NCBI GenBank assembly: GCA_963920635.1
Contig: OY987305.1
Location: 10,145,153 to 10,209,152, forward strand
Length of the DNA: 64,000 bases
Source of the DNA: Pseudeuparius sepicola
Taxonomy: Eukaryota > Arthropoda > Insecta > Coleoptera > Anthribidae
Direction of reading: 5' to 3'
The position numbers and the translations under genes are program-made. The notes below the pieces were generated by a model that searched no databases, had not been told where the DNA came from, and was given only the letters and a program-made list of their open reading frames with translations. This document shows, piece by piece, positions 24,286 to 35,054 of the stretch (the stretch's first letter is position 1; each line of letters opens with the position of its first letter).

Positions 24286-24327
24286 CAGGGTGTAACTTCG
24301 ATTAGTACATACATTAATTACACCCTG
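24286..24327. mobile_element. 42-bp minimal palindromic element, TA flanks
   Basis: CAGGGTGTAA and TTACACCCTG form the two ends of a 42-bp unit, with TATA on the left and TATA on the right. The inner 22 bp is unpaired. It has the same ends as the large palindromic elements but nothing between them, so it is either an extreme internal-deletion derivative or two abutting termini. Confidence 0.6.
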
Positions 24328-24334
24328 TATATAG

Positions 24335-26595
24335 ACATACTCGTTCCGCTCGTGCCTTATAAAACTCATGATTAAGATGACTTTTATAAAATTTGTTGCA
24401 TATTGTACTATAATATGCACAATATTTAGCAAAGTAACATTAAGTATTATAATAGCACAAATTCTTAATACATTCTAATAAAGTAGGTAACTTCTTTACC
24501 AAATGTACAACAAAACAATGCCGCGAACTTTTTAATAGCTCCAGCTTCTGTTATTGCCGAGAAAAATTCAACGATATATTCAGATAAAAATGAAGTTCTT
24601 CCAGGAATTTCGGAATTGAGTTTCCCATTTTGCCTTTTAATCACCCCTTCCAGGTAAAATTAATTTATGCATAAATTTCTGGGGGTTCCTCGCTCCCATC
24701 ATCAATTCTAAACATTTTTGCGTCAAGATGACAACTTACAACCTGGGTAGGGTTAGTGGTATTGCCTAAACAGAATCTTGGAATTTAATTATGAAAATTG
24801 AGATTTATGCCGTAAAGCTATTGTGACGCAATAAGCGTCTTCTAAATTCCAGGCACGTTTCCGTATCTCTAGCATTGTCTCTCCATAGTAAATTGCAGAT
24901 AGTGTTTATCGCATCCTCGTTTTTTAATTACGTCCTCATATATCCTTCAAAGGACGAGCGGCGTAAAGGGAAATAGTTAATTATGTACGCCCTTGTGAAA
25001 GCTCTAGGATCGCCTCATAATTAATTATATTATCAACTAAAAGTAAAAATTGCTACAACACAGTGCAACTGCTTCCTATAGTTTATTGGTTCAGAGTGAA
25101 TCACAATGACAATACTAACGAGTTAAGACAGTAATAAAAAACAATTATATTAAGGTTAATGGTATTTATAGAAAGCATCAATGTTTGACGAGTTTAAATA
25201 TTGCAGAAATTCTGCAATATCCCGACCATGTCCTCAAAGCTTTTTCCTTGTGTACAGGCGACTTAGCCTGCATATAACGTTATTATATTATAGCAAGCTC
25301 AAGTCCCCTTTGGGAGATTCAATCCTTCCTGCTTCCCGTCTAGGAGGAAGATAAGTATACTTTAATTATATGCTTAATTGCGTTAACGTCTTATAAAATG
25401 GTTAAAATAGCAAAACTGTGTTCTATACATTACGCTCGCCTAAAAGCACCTACCTAGAAAACTGTTAGGGAATAGAACAGAATAAACCGTAAAGCCAAAT
25501 TTTATTTATAGAACAAAAATTCTGACCTATGAAATGCATTTTTATATCCTGGAAACTTCGCCAAACTATATAAAGCAAATATTTCGGAATTTATTCAGAC
25601 GTCATCAATCACGGTCAAAATTAGTGGGTCTTTCAGGACTGGCTAGCTGATATATTTTATTTTTTTGCCATTGTTATCGTTTTATAAATATTATGGAGCC
25701 CTATTTTATCCATTAAGTCGTCAAAAATATTCTATAAGCTGACTTTTGGCTCCCTATATAAAAAATCTATTTGTGTACTATCTACGTCAACTATCATGTA
25801 TATCAACACAATTAATGCTTCGTAGCCATTTTTGGGCATTATAGGACAGATAATACAAGTAAAATGTAACACTACTGGATATTTTCAGAAGAAACGTTTG
25901 ATCAAACTTACAAACCAAATTTCACAAATAACCTGATAGTATCGGTAAGAAAAATATTCAAGAAAATTATTTCTCGGCTGTTACTTTTGTGAATCAATAT
26001 TTTGAATTGGTTTCGCCCGTATCTTTTCAACAAAATTCTTTAATCCGCCTAGGAAATTAAAAACTAGATCGATACTTAGGAGAAGGCCGGCGCGAAAAAT
26101 TCAATTTACCTAATTATTTCAAGAGAATATTCCAAGGAGGAGGTCAAATTGGAAAATTAGTTGTCATACATAAGAGGGTTAATTTGATTACTGTAATTAG
26201 GCCCCTTTTGATCAAACCTAACTGGATGGAAAACGTGTTATTGAATTATCATTTAATTCCTTTCATTAAGAAATAATTAAGCATTGCTCTTTCGACATGT
26301 ACACTGATATAAGTGGAGGGGAGATTCGAGTTCAGAGCGCTAATGAAAAAATTATCCAATTAGAGGGCATTGTCTTGTATTGGGGAAACACAGCTACATC
26401 TTTAGATGCTATAAGGTCAGGTCGCGGCACTATCTTAGATTATCATCATTATTATTGTTGTTTAAGTATACAGGATGATCCCGTCATGATGTAAAAAATG
26501 TTAACCTCAGGTGGAAAAAAATAGCTAAATGGCGCTCTGCGCTTTTTGCTGCCACTTACGAGTATTTCTGTGCCTGGCTGTTCTTAGTAGACCGA
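24335..26595. other. No recognisable gene
   Basis: AT-rich sequence without supported coding regions. It includes a 23-bp odd palindrome at 25198-25220 (ATATTGCAGAA, a central A, then the reverse complement), too short to assign a role. Confidence 0.45.
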
Positions 26596-26610
26596 GGCCA
26601 CAGACCTATA

Positions 26611-27234
26611 CAGGATGTTAGTAAATAAGTGCGACATTCGTTTCCGATATACAAGGAGTCAAAGTTTTTAAGAAAAAAGATAATTTATTTATTGCGCTGA
26701 AACGGATTAAGATATTCAAATGAAGTTTGGTGGGTTTTAAGAGGACTAGAAAGCGCATTTTTTGACACCCGATTAAAAATTTTAGGTTAATCAGTGGCGT
26801 GCAGAGGGGTAATGGCCTCGATATTTTTAAGAAAATAAATGATACGCCACTGAGATAATTTAAAATAAAAATTATTTTTAAAATCCTCGTTTAATTGGTG
26901 ACAAAAAAGCTCTCTTACCTTTTTTTCACAGGGGCCGCCATTTTTATGCAAAAAAATAAAACAACATAACGCGTATTTTTAATTTCTATTACAACAATAT
27001 CAAAAACCTATCCTATACAGCAACAATAAATCAAAACAACAAATGAAAATAAAAATATCTCGAATAAAACATTTTTAGTTAGGTGCGCATAGCTATAACA
27101 ATAAATAAATTTATTTATTTTTTAACCCGGTATATCGGAAACGAAGCATTTGCATTTGCATATAGCAAACTGTCATTATTTTTTCATGTAGAATCACCCC
27201 TTAAAGTTTGTCGCACTTATTTACTAACACCCTG
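26611..27234. mobile_element. 624-bp CAGGATG/CACCCTG element inside a hairpin
   Basis: TA precedes CAGGATGTTAGTAAATAAGTGCGACA-type sequence at 26611 and follows its reverse complement ending ACACCCTG at 27234. Inner arms also share CGTTTCCGATATAC. The flanks, CACAGACCTA on the left and the AGCTATATAGGTCTGTG stretch on the right, are themselves an inverted repeat, so the element appears to have inserted into a pre-existing hairpin of the 60263-60349 type. No transposase is recognised. Confidence 0.75.
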
Positions 27235-27239
27235 TATAG

Positions 27240-27950
27240 CTCGCGAAGCTATATAGGTCTGTGCCGAGGCCAACGATAAAGACAGGCCACGGCGCTAACG
27301 CATAATCGCGTAGTCTCGTGACCAACTTAGTCCTATATAATGAAGGGCATTTTTGGAGATAAGTAGAAAAAACAAATTTCGTAACAATTTGGCAAGTTTT
27401 CTTTCATTTATTACATTATTGGTTTTGTGCATCCAAGCTTTCTCTAATTGTTTTTTCAAAATTTTCAACCTGCCTCAGCTGTTTTAGGCTGAGAGTTAAA
27501 CGGCACTGCTCTCACAATATTTTGGCACATTCTCAAAAATTGTTCCTTTAGCTTAGGTGATATTCTCTGCTATAGGTATTTTCCTCCCACAACACATTTG
27601 TCCACTTTAATTGTTTCACTTTCTTGAAAATGTGTTAGCCACACATACTTAAGGGTTTTTTAGAAATTAAATCTCAGTTGGAATTTGACGAATCCATTTT
27701 TGGCGGAAATTTTCATCCCGAGGCAAAACAAATGTTTGTTATGGCGACACTTCCTGGCTTTTGTAATATGTATAAATATAATATAAACAGACCCAATATT
27801 TGGTATTTAGGATATTTTTTACGAAATAAAAATGAAAACTAACCTCAGTAGATATACTGTAAATATTGATCGGCAGCGTGAAAGACCGAATAGAAACCGT
27901 ATTAAGGCGTGGGTCGACAACGAAAATCCTCGAGTACGTTACAACACTGA
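27240..27950. other. No recognised gene
   Basis: A minus-strand stretch near 27620-27670 reads LKYVWLTHFQESETIKVDKC and has a coding look, but it is short, hits a stop and matches no family I can name. A 45-codon + frame at 27832-27969 is also unassigned. Confidence 0.3.
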
Positions 27951-27952
27951 TT

Positions 27953-28392
27953 TATTTTGCACAAGGTGAATGGTGAATACAATAAATACACAAACCCGAA
28001 CGTGGTCAACGGGAACGGCTTCCAGCCACCCGGAACGTCTGAACTCGCGGATCTCCCGTAAGCAGTTCACCCCTCTGTGTCTCAGGCTCCACTGTCCAAT
28101 ACTGTCCATGTCCATAATAGTCCATTCCGGATTCCCTATTCTGTGGTTCGGGGGAGAATTCCCCTTTACAGCGCTCACGCGTCGGTGCGAGCGGCACCAA
28201 TACTCTTGGACGGCACGACTCCCACCCAGAGGCCATAATAACACGTGGGTGGTTCCCCTCCGCCAGGACACACGCGCACTAGACACAAACTTGTTTCTAA
28301 AATATAAACTAAGGCGTTTAAAAACACTTTAAACATTTAAAACTTCTCAAAACCCAAGCTCCCGCTTTCAGTTATGTGACAAATGACATGTA
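27953..28392 (-). repeat. GC-rich block, possibly a solo LTR
   Basis: This block of about 440 bp is much more GC-rich than its surroundings. On the minus strand it begins near TGTCACATAACTG, has a GC-rich middle, and ends with GTGCAAAATAAATCAGTGTTGTAAC. The AATAAA just before the end is typical of the R/U5 part of Ty3/gypsy-type LTRs. No primer-binding site, internal domain or clear target duplication was found. Long open frames on both strands reflect GC content. A first exon or promoter of a host gene is the alternative. Confidence 0.3.
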
Positions 28393-28399
28393 ACGTCGG

Positions 28400-29148
28400 A
28401 CTAAGATGGTCACGTGATTTTTGTGCGCCAGGGCCTGTCTTTATAGTAGGCTTTGCTAGTAGACATGGTGACATCATAACCATCTGATTTATTTTCTTAC
28501 GTAAGAAAACAAGAAAAAAAAGGAAGCTTACAAAACGCTGTGTAGACGTTGTTACGACTTTGTATTGAAACTAGTGTTTTACTGTTAGCAATATTATGCT
28601 GTAATTTAAAAATTACAAAAAATGTGTGCGCGAAAATTCGAAAAAATCTTCAAGGGAGTGCTACAGCTTGTGATGTGAATACAACAATACAACGCTTGCC
28701 ATTTGTAGAATCACGACTGACAACACGGATAGAATGCAGATGAGAGATTAATAGTTTTTTTATTTCTTCAAAACCTTCAACGTTGATTAACATTGCACAG
28801 TGAAATGTGTCAACAGAGCTCATCTTCCAACCATGAGCGTCGATTGCTAAAGTTGATTTGCCCCACGTTTTAAACTTCACCATTTTTTTTGTATTTCCCA
28901 TTTTATAGAGCCCCACTGTGTGGTTAAATTTTTTACATCAATACTGAATCTCCCCGTATACATGGAGAAGGGTGTTATTGTAGCGACGACAATCTCAATG
29001 AATTCACAATATTATTTTTATTACCACAGACTGAAGCTAGAAGAGTGCCTTGTATTGGGATATAAAGAGATTTTTTTTATCCCGATCGCCATTCTACTTT
29101 CCTGCGATAGATAGAGCTTTGGGCATAATTTGTAACATAGAAGATATA
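28400..29148. other. No recognised gene
   Basis: A minus-strand frame at 28650-28916 and a plus-strand frame at 28549-28743 overlap, and neither has a known domain. No repeat structure seen. Confidence 0.35.
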
Positions 29149-29480
29149 CAGGGTGAGTTAACGTAGGCCGCGGTGGTCTATATATTCTACATTGTTGTTG
29201 CTAGAAAAAAAAAGTATACTTAGACAATTTTAGAATGCTCTTAAAGAGTATGTTCTTTTTGGTACAGGGTATTAGAGTTATTTAATTTTAAATGAAAAAA
29301 GGGTCAACTTTGGAAACGTATTACTTAAAAACCAAATAAGACTGGAGATTGACAAATAAGATATTGGACTGATATTGAGATAAAGTTCTGAAGAACATTC
29401 CGAGCGATTCACTTACGCAAATCCTAAGTTTACGCGCTAATTTTAAATGGAACGCCCTATATTTTATTACATGTTTGGAA
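29149..29480. repeat. CAGGGTGAG terminus with decayed interior
   Basis: At 29147 a TA is followed by CAGGGTGAGTTAACG, the same terminus class as the palindromic elements. The interior contains GGTACAGGGTATTAGAG and ends near an AACGCCCTATA block at about 29450. The structure is too eroded to define both ends. Confidence 0.3.
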
Positions 29481-29586
29481 AGCCCTTAATAAGTAGATAC
29501 TTGTTGGTATAGGGCATTATGGGTCTAACTTTAAAGCTGTAAAAAATAAAAAGACATATTCTTGTCAATTTTTGGTGTATTGGAAA

Positions 29587-29725
29587 TAGTTGAAAACCTA
29601 CCTGTAACGCCATCAATAAACAACATAAGCCGATGTCATAATTTATTATTATGCGCGGTAACTTTATTTCTTCATGTGCAGTAGGTTTTTTATTATTGAT
29701 GGCGTTACAGGTAGGTTTTCAACTA
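29587..29725. repeat. Perfect 33-bp inverted repeat hairpin
   Basis: The 33 bp at 29587-29619 (containing CCTACCTGTAACGCCATCAA) is matched exactly in reverse complement at 29693-29725, with a 73-bp AT-rich loop. A perfect match over 33 bp implies recent origin, gene conversion or selection. Probably a small non-autonomous element. Confidence 0.85.
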
Positions 29726-30381
29726 CTAAAATTAAATTTCAAAATAAAACATTAATTAAAAATTTCCTCCTATGGTGCGAACTTTTTGGAGGACACTGTA
29801 TGAATGGAACACGAGGCTATTGGATTTAGTGTTAGTCTGTTATTGTTTTTTTTCTTTTGTTTGCTCTTTTTATGCCCGATGTATTTTCTTTATTCGTTCT
29901 TTAATTTGATATTTGATAATATATTACCATTTTTACATAATGTATTTTTCTTGAAATCGGCATTAAAGTGTCCCAAAATCGTCATTAAAAGCTCAGAAAT
30001 CGGCATTAAAGTAGCCCATTATTGTACGATTTTTTCAATAAGTAGGCCTTGACGAGATGTAAACATCAAATGTCAGACGCTGATCCATCGCGCGTCAAAA
30101 GTGACCATTTAACTTTTCGTACACATTGCGAAATTGTTACCTATACCAGCGCAATCTTTCAGTATACATATTTTAGTAGGTTTGAATATCAAGAGATTTG
30201 CTGTGGAGGCTGCACAACAGGCAGCAATTTGGTTTATTTGAAGTCTTATCTTACTTGACCTAGGTAGAGCGATCGTCAAAGTCAAGCAATGCCGCGCGCA
30301 GTTGATTCATGGACGGGTGATCCCTTATGATTATTTTCTTGCCTAATAAAACATTTTTTTTCCGATTTCAAAAAAAATATA

Positions 30382-30505
30382 ATATGTACCTCGGCACTGA
30401 AGTTCTTTTTATGACTCATGTGGTTTATTTGCCTCAGCCAGAGGCCTCGGCAACTAAATTCCACATGAGTCATAAAAAGTTGAACTTCAGTGCCTTGGTA
30501 CATAA
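30382..30505. repeat. 124-bp snapback repeat
   Basis: About 30382-30424 pairs with about 30460-30505. Shared sequences are TATGTACCTCGGCACTGAAG and TTTTTATGACTCATGTGG with a short indel. The loop includes GAGGCCTC. Nearly all of this unit is palindromic, like a hairpin-type miniature element. Overlapping short frames on both strands are artefacts. Confidence 0.75.
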
Positions 30506-30833
30506 ATAACTATTAGATTTATGTTACTCCGTTTTCTCTCTCTTTTTGATTTTCAGTTACTTCAATCGCTATAGCTACTATTATTATTAAATTGTTAACT
30601 AATGCAGGAGTTGTTGCTTCGGTTTATATACATTATATCTATTTACATTTTGAACATGTTTAAGAATGAATATACCTAATATTTGTACAGTGAATAAATC
30701 AATAGGCAAACTCAAATTATTATATTTATATAAAGACATTCTCAATCCAAATATCAAGTTGAAGCTTTGTGAGCCCTGACTGCTTGCAGTAAATATTTCC
30801 TACAAAAAATACAGAACAATTGTGTAAGATATA

Positions 30834-31310
30834 CAGGGTGTTTCTAAATTATGGTGCCAACGTAATATGACAGATAGAAAATGTCATTTTGAACAAAAAG
30901 TTTCTAAAATGGGTTCTAAAATGCATAATAAGAAAGTTACAGGGTGATGAAAGTATAGTTTGAAAAACAACTTTATCGCAAGAACTTCTACAGAAGCTAT
31001 ACAATTTTGTGTAAAAACGATTTATTCCCATCGACCAGAGGCGGAGGGGCGGGGTAGCACAATGGGTTTTCTACTCATAACTTTTTCGAGGTCATCTTTT
31101 TGGTCTCGCAGGTTCATCATTTTTGTGCAACAAAAGGGTACTCTTGTTTCAGAACGATAAAATCCTGTTAACTCCAAAATTCGGAAAATAAAATTTTCAA
31201 CTACCATTTAAAGTCACAAAAAATTGTTGCACTTCAGTTAATAAAGAATTGCACCAAGTTTAATTTAAATTGCATAAGTTCTGTAGAAGTTATTGTGATG
31301 AAGATGTTTT
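30834..31310. mobile_element. CAGGGTG-type repeat, relative of 54891-55240
   Basis: TA precedes CAGGGTGTTTCTAAATTATGGTG at 30834. The interior carries GGTAGCACAAT and a GAGGTCATCTTTTTGGTC block, both repeated at 54891-55240 in the same order. A weak inverted match to the left arm (AACTTCTACAGAAG) occurs near 31275-31300, so it is partly palindromic. Right end not defined. Non-coding. Confidence 0.6.
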
Positions 31311-32785
31311 TCAATCCTTTTACTTATGAACGGTTTTTAAAATGTACCATGAGCGTCCATAGGTAAAATTATTCCTATAATTAAAAGGAACCAACAAAAA
31401 AAATTAAAACTAGATTGATTGCGCTATATGAAAAGGATATAGGAGTAACCTTCTAGAAATTATATGACCATGGGCGTACCTAAACTGTCTTTTTTGGTAA
31501 TATCAGATTTTTTGTATTCTAGGTTATAGTTTTTATGTTATGAACAGAGAATTTTACTACTATCTATCACTCAATGAATTGTTATTAGGTAATGTTTGAA
31601 ATTTTTATTTCTTTATTATTATTTTCTGAGATATCTTGTACAAGATCAAACATTATTTTCACTCCTACTTTATTCTGAATATTTCTCAGGCCGGAGGAAA
31701 CTCAAACAACTAGAGGAGAGGTCATAATCATGTCTCTGTTTACTGGCCTCGCCTTAAATAAAGCTGGCAGTATTATTATTCATTTGTGAAGTCAACAAAC
31801 TTCGCCTCAAAACAAAGACAAGAAATAATTCACTAAGGGCCAAATTATGATGCAACTAACAATATATCATGTCGAATTACTTATTTTTACATTCAATCAT
31901 AAAGTACCTATAAGCATAGTAATTTTTTAGTGGGTGCTTTAAGCATTCTAAAAGGATATCCTCTACCTAGTTGTTACTCCAATATTCAAATATGTCAGTA
32001 CCTGCTATTAGTTCCTAACGGTAGGTAGGTACTGACTGCGAATAATTCCAAATAAGGGGCTAAGAAAAATCTTGACTGGATTGGTAATAACAAATGTCAT
32101 ATGCGGGAAATTATGTTTAAAATGTAAAATTTTGGTCGTAAAAGCTGGAAACCCGCCAGGCCGTCGTAAAAAACGGTTATTATAATCAGCAATCCCGAAG
32201 TTTTAAATAGTTTCATTCGACAGTTAACTCCGATCATTAATCCAAAGAAGTTAAATCGGTTAAATCATTTGGAACTTATTAGCGAATTAAGACAACGAGT
32301 TTCGGCCATTTAATTCATTTTCTAAAGATGGTCTCATTTTAAAGTTTCTGGATAAATTCCGTGGGTTTGTCAGCCAGCGTCAAAGAAAAACCGGAACTGT
32401 TTTGCAGATAAATAGTTTCCCTGCTTTATAGGTTTGTTTGTTTGAACACACGCAGGTAAGGTAATAATGATAATACGACCGGAAATTGCCAGATAGACAT
32501 CTGTGAGAGGATCGGTTTATCAAGATATCCTGTTTATACTTTTTTATGGTTCTGTGTCATTTGTGTTAAAGCCATTCCAACAGACGAACAGACCTTTGTA
32601 AAAAGTTTGCTAGCGACAGCTATACATAGTTCTTCCGTGACTCTACAAATAGCAGTTTTTTAATTATTTCTCTATGGAGACATTTTTCATGTATACAGGA
32701 CGTGCCTAATAACCGGCCCACTTGCCTCCGTCAACTGTTCGGGCGCATGACCAGCCGAATCAAAGACGGGGGGGAAGTACTCTTC
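31311..32785. other. No recognisable gene
   Basis: AT-rich, no supported feature apart from a weak short inverted repeat around 31993-32036 (GTCAGTACCT). Confidence 0.4.
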
Positions 32786-32789
32786 GATA

Positions 32790-32882
32790 CCATAATATGG
32801 TATATTATACTGGTATATAATATGGTATATTATACTGGTATATAATATGGTATATTATACTACCATAATATGGTATATTATA
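32790..32882 (+). repeat. AT-rich tandem repeat, about 25-bp unit
   Basis: GGTATATTATACT alternates with GGTATATAATAT in about four near-identical head-to-tail units. The unit is itself largely self-complementary and could form cruciforms. Confidence 0.9.
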
Positions 32883-32889
32883 CTCGCAA

Positions 32890-35054
32890 TACTCGTGCTC
32901 GTTCTCCCACATACCTGTACAACAGCGCAGGTAGAATCGGCCAGCTACACGAGAAAATTGGCAACGATACCTACAATCTTTTGGAAATATCTCATCATGG
33001 ATTCGCACTTTTATTATACACCAGTGAGCTTACTACCGTACCATAACAGATTTATTATGCACGGTTAAAATTTTCTACATCATATATACTAAACGAAAAG
33101 AGTCAACATTTCTGTTCAGTATGTTACTCAGCAAATTCTGCAACTTAGCCCAAACTTAACCAACTTCAACTTAGTATCTCTTAAGATAATCGAAATCATT
33201 AGGCTTGAAATATAACTATAAAGGAAAAAAAAGGTATACATTATTAAATATAAATATACTTAGTTGTAATGATGATTAAGTGCCTACTTAAAATTGATAT
33301 TCTGGGTGCTGTAGACGTAGTAAAAGATAAACATGACGTTGTTAGCTTTAAACCTGTCTTTCTGGTTGTACGTTTTATTTTCGTCGGAAATAACACAAAA
33401 CAATTCCAAGAAATCCCCCATACATCTTACATATTCCTTTTTTATCCTTCCCCCAATATATTTCCCCGATAATTGAGATATTTTTGTGTGTTCTGGGGAG
33501 GCAGGAAGGATATCGGGAAGTATTATAGCGATTTAAATTTCAGAGGTTGTGAATGTTATAATATGTTCGTTCCTACCATCTATCTTCCAGAATGCCGTTT
33601 GTGATTTATATCCTTGTTCGCGGAATTCGGTCGCCCAACACATAAATATTGAAATTATTTAATATAAATAGATAATGCAGTAAAGTAAACGGGATACATT
33701 TTCATAAGTACATGTGAGAATGACCAGGCATATAGTACATCTATTATGAAAACTATAAAAAGCTTTTGGTGCTTCTAGTGAAATAATCCACAAAACCACA
33801 ATATTTTCATAAATCCCTTATAGGTAGTAGATAGTAAAATTAGATTTCTGGGTCCGTTAAATAATATCCAAACGAAAGCAACTGCACTTTAAAAATATGT
33901 GTGCATAAACTATATTCCTGTCTGGAAAGTGATTCAAACTATACAATCTCACTGACGATATATTTAGAAACTCTTGGTAAAGTTAGGGAACTACAATATA
34001 CATTTATTTTGCAATGCCCTCTGAAATTTCTCGAATTTATGTTGGAAGTAGGTTAAGAATTCCATTGAAGAAATTAGTTCGGAGAGTAACAATTAATATT
34101 TTGCTATGTTAGAAATTGTACGTTTCGAATATGTGCAGTATGGTATGCAATAGTTATACTTGATGATTCCTTTGGCTCTATTACTCCAATAAACCAGTAC
34201 AGAAGGTGATTGATAAACGACCAATATTTGAGAAATTTTCAATAAATGCCGTAGTTTTCGTCCTTATAGGAGGAATTGAATTTGAATAGCTGTAAAGTGG
34301 GGCAGTAAAAGAAAAATCATATGGGATAAAATTTCATCGCATTCGACGAAAACTCCACGAATGAATAATAAAAAAGTAATAACTGTGTAAATTTCAACGA
34401 ATAAAAATATTCCGGCATCGAAATATATGATCGACTTCGTGGGAGAAACATTAGGATTCGGAATGGCAAAGAATACCTTCTACCCCTCAATATCCACCTT
34501 TTAGGATCAATAATTGTAATTCTTATCCAACATTCTGTTCTCAATGATTACCTACCCTTCTTTTCGGATCGAATATTAACAATTATACCATCATAAAAAA
34601 AACTTGCTACGTTGTATTTAGAATTTCCGAAGAATTGCTTATTAGAAAGCAGCATCAGGCTTTGATACGAGTTGCTCTCCTGCCAAAAGCTCCGAGGAAT
34701 ATACTTGAAAGCTTTCCAGCAAAAAACAACCTATCCACATAAATGCATTCCGCAAGATTTTGTAAGAATACTTATAGTGTTGATGGAAAAGATGTGTCTG
34801 AGGAAATTGGGATTCCACGGCGTACGGAAGCGTCACACAATAGTCTGGATGAAACTCGACACTATTAGCAAAATGCAAAGTTTATGTTTCCTGGCTTTAC
34901 GCTCATAGTTACAGTTGTTTCTAAATTTGTTACAAGCTTCTGAAACTGAAACATTTCCCAGCCTGTTAAAATCAAAAGTGGCGATCGTGTAGTGCGAGTT
35001 GCCTGCTATAGTCGAGACTTCAAAACCATAACATAAAAAAATAATATTAATAGA
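32890..35054. other. No recognisable gene
   Basis: AT-rich sequence. Overlapping frames on opposite strands at about 34642-34908 have no known domain and no splice context. Nothing I can support. Confidence 0.4.

Noticed and set aside
27939..28332. Frames of 115 and 120 codons on opposite strands
   Set aside because: Both cover the same GC-rich block, where stop codons are rare; neither has a known motif.
28650..28916. 88-codon minus-strand frame as a gene
   Set aside because: No known domain, overlapped by a frame on the other strand, and no splice context.
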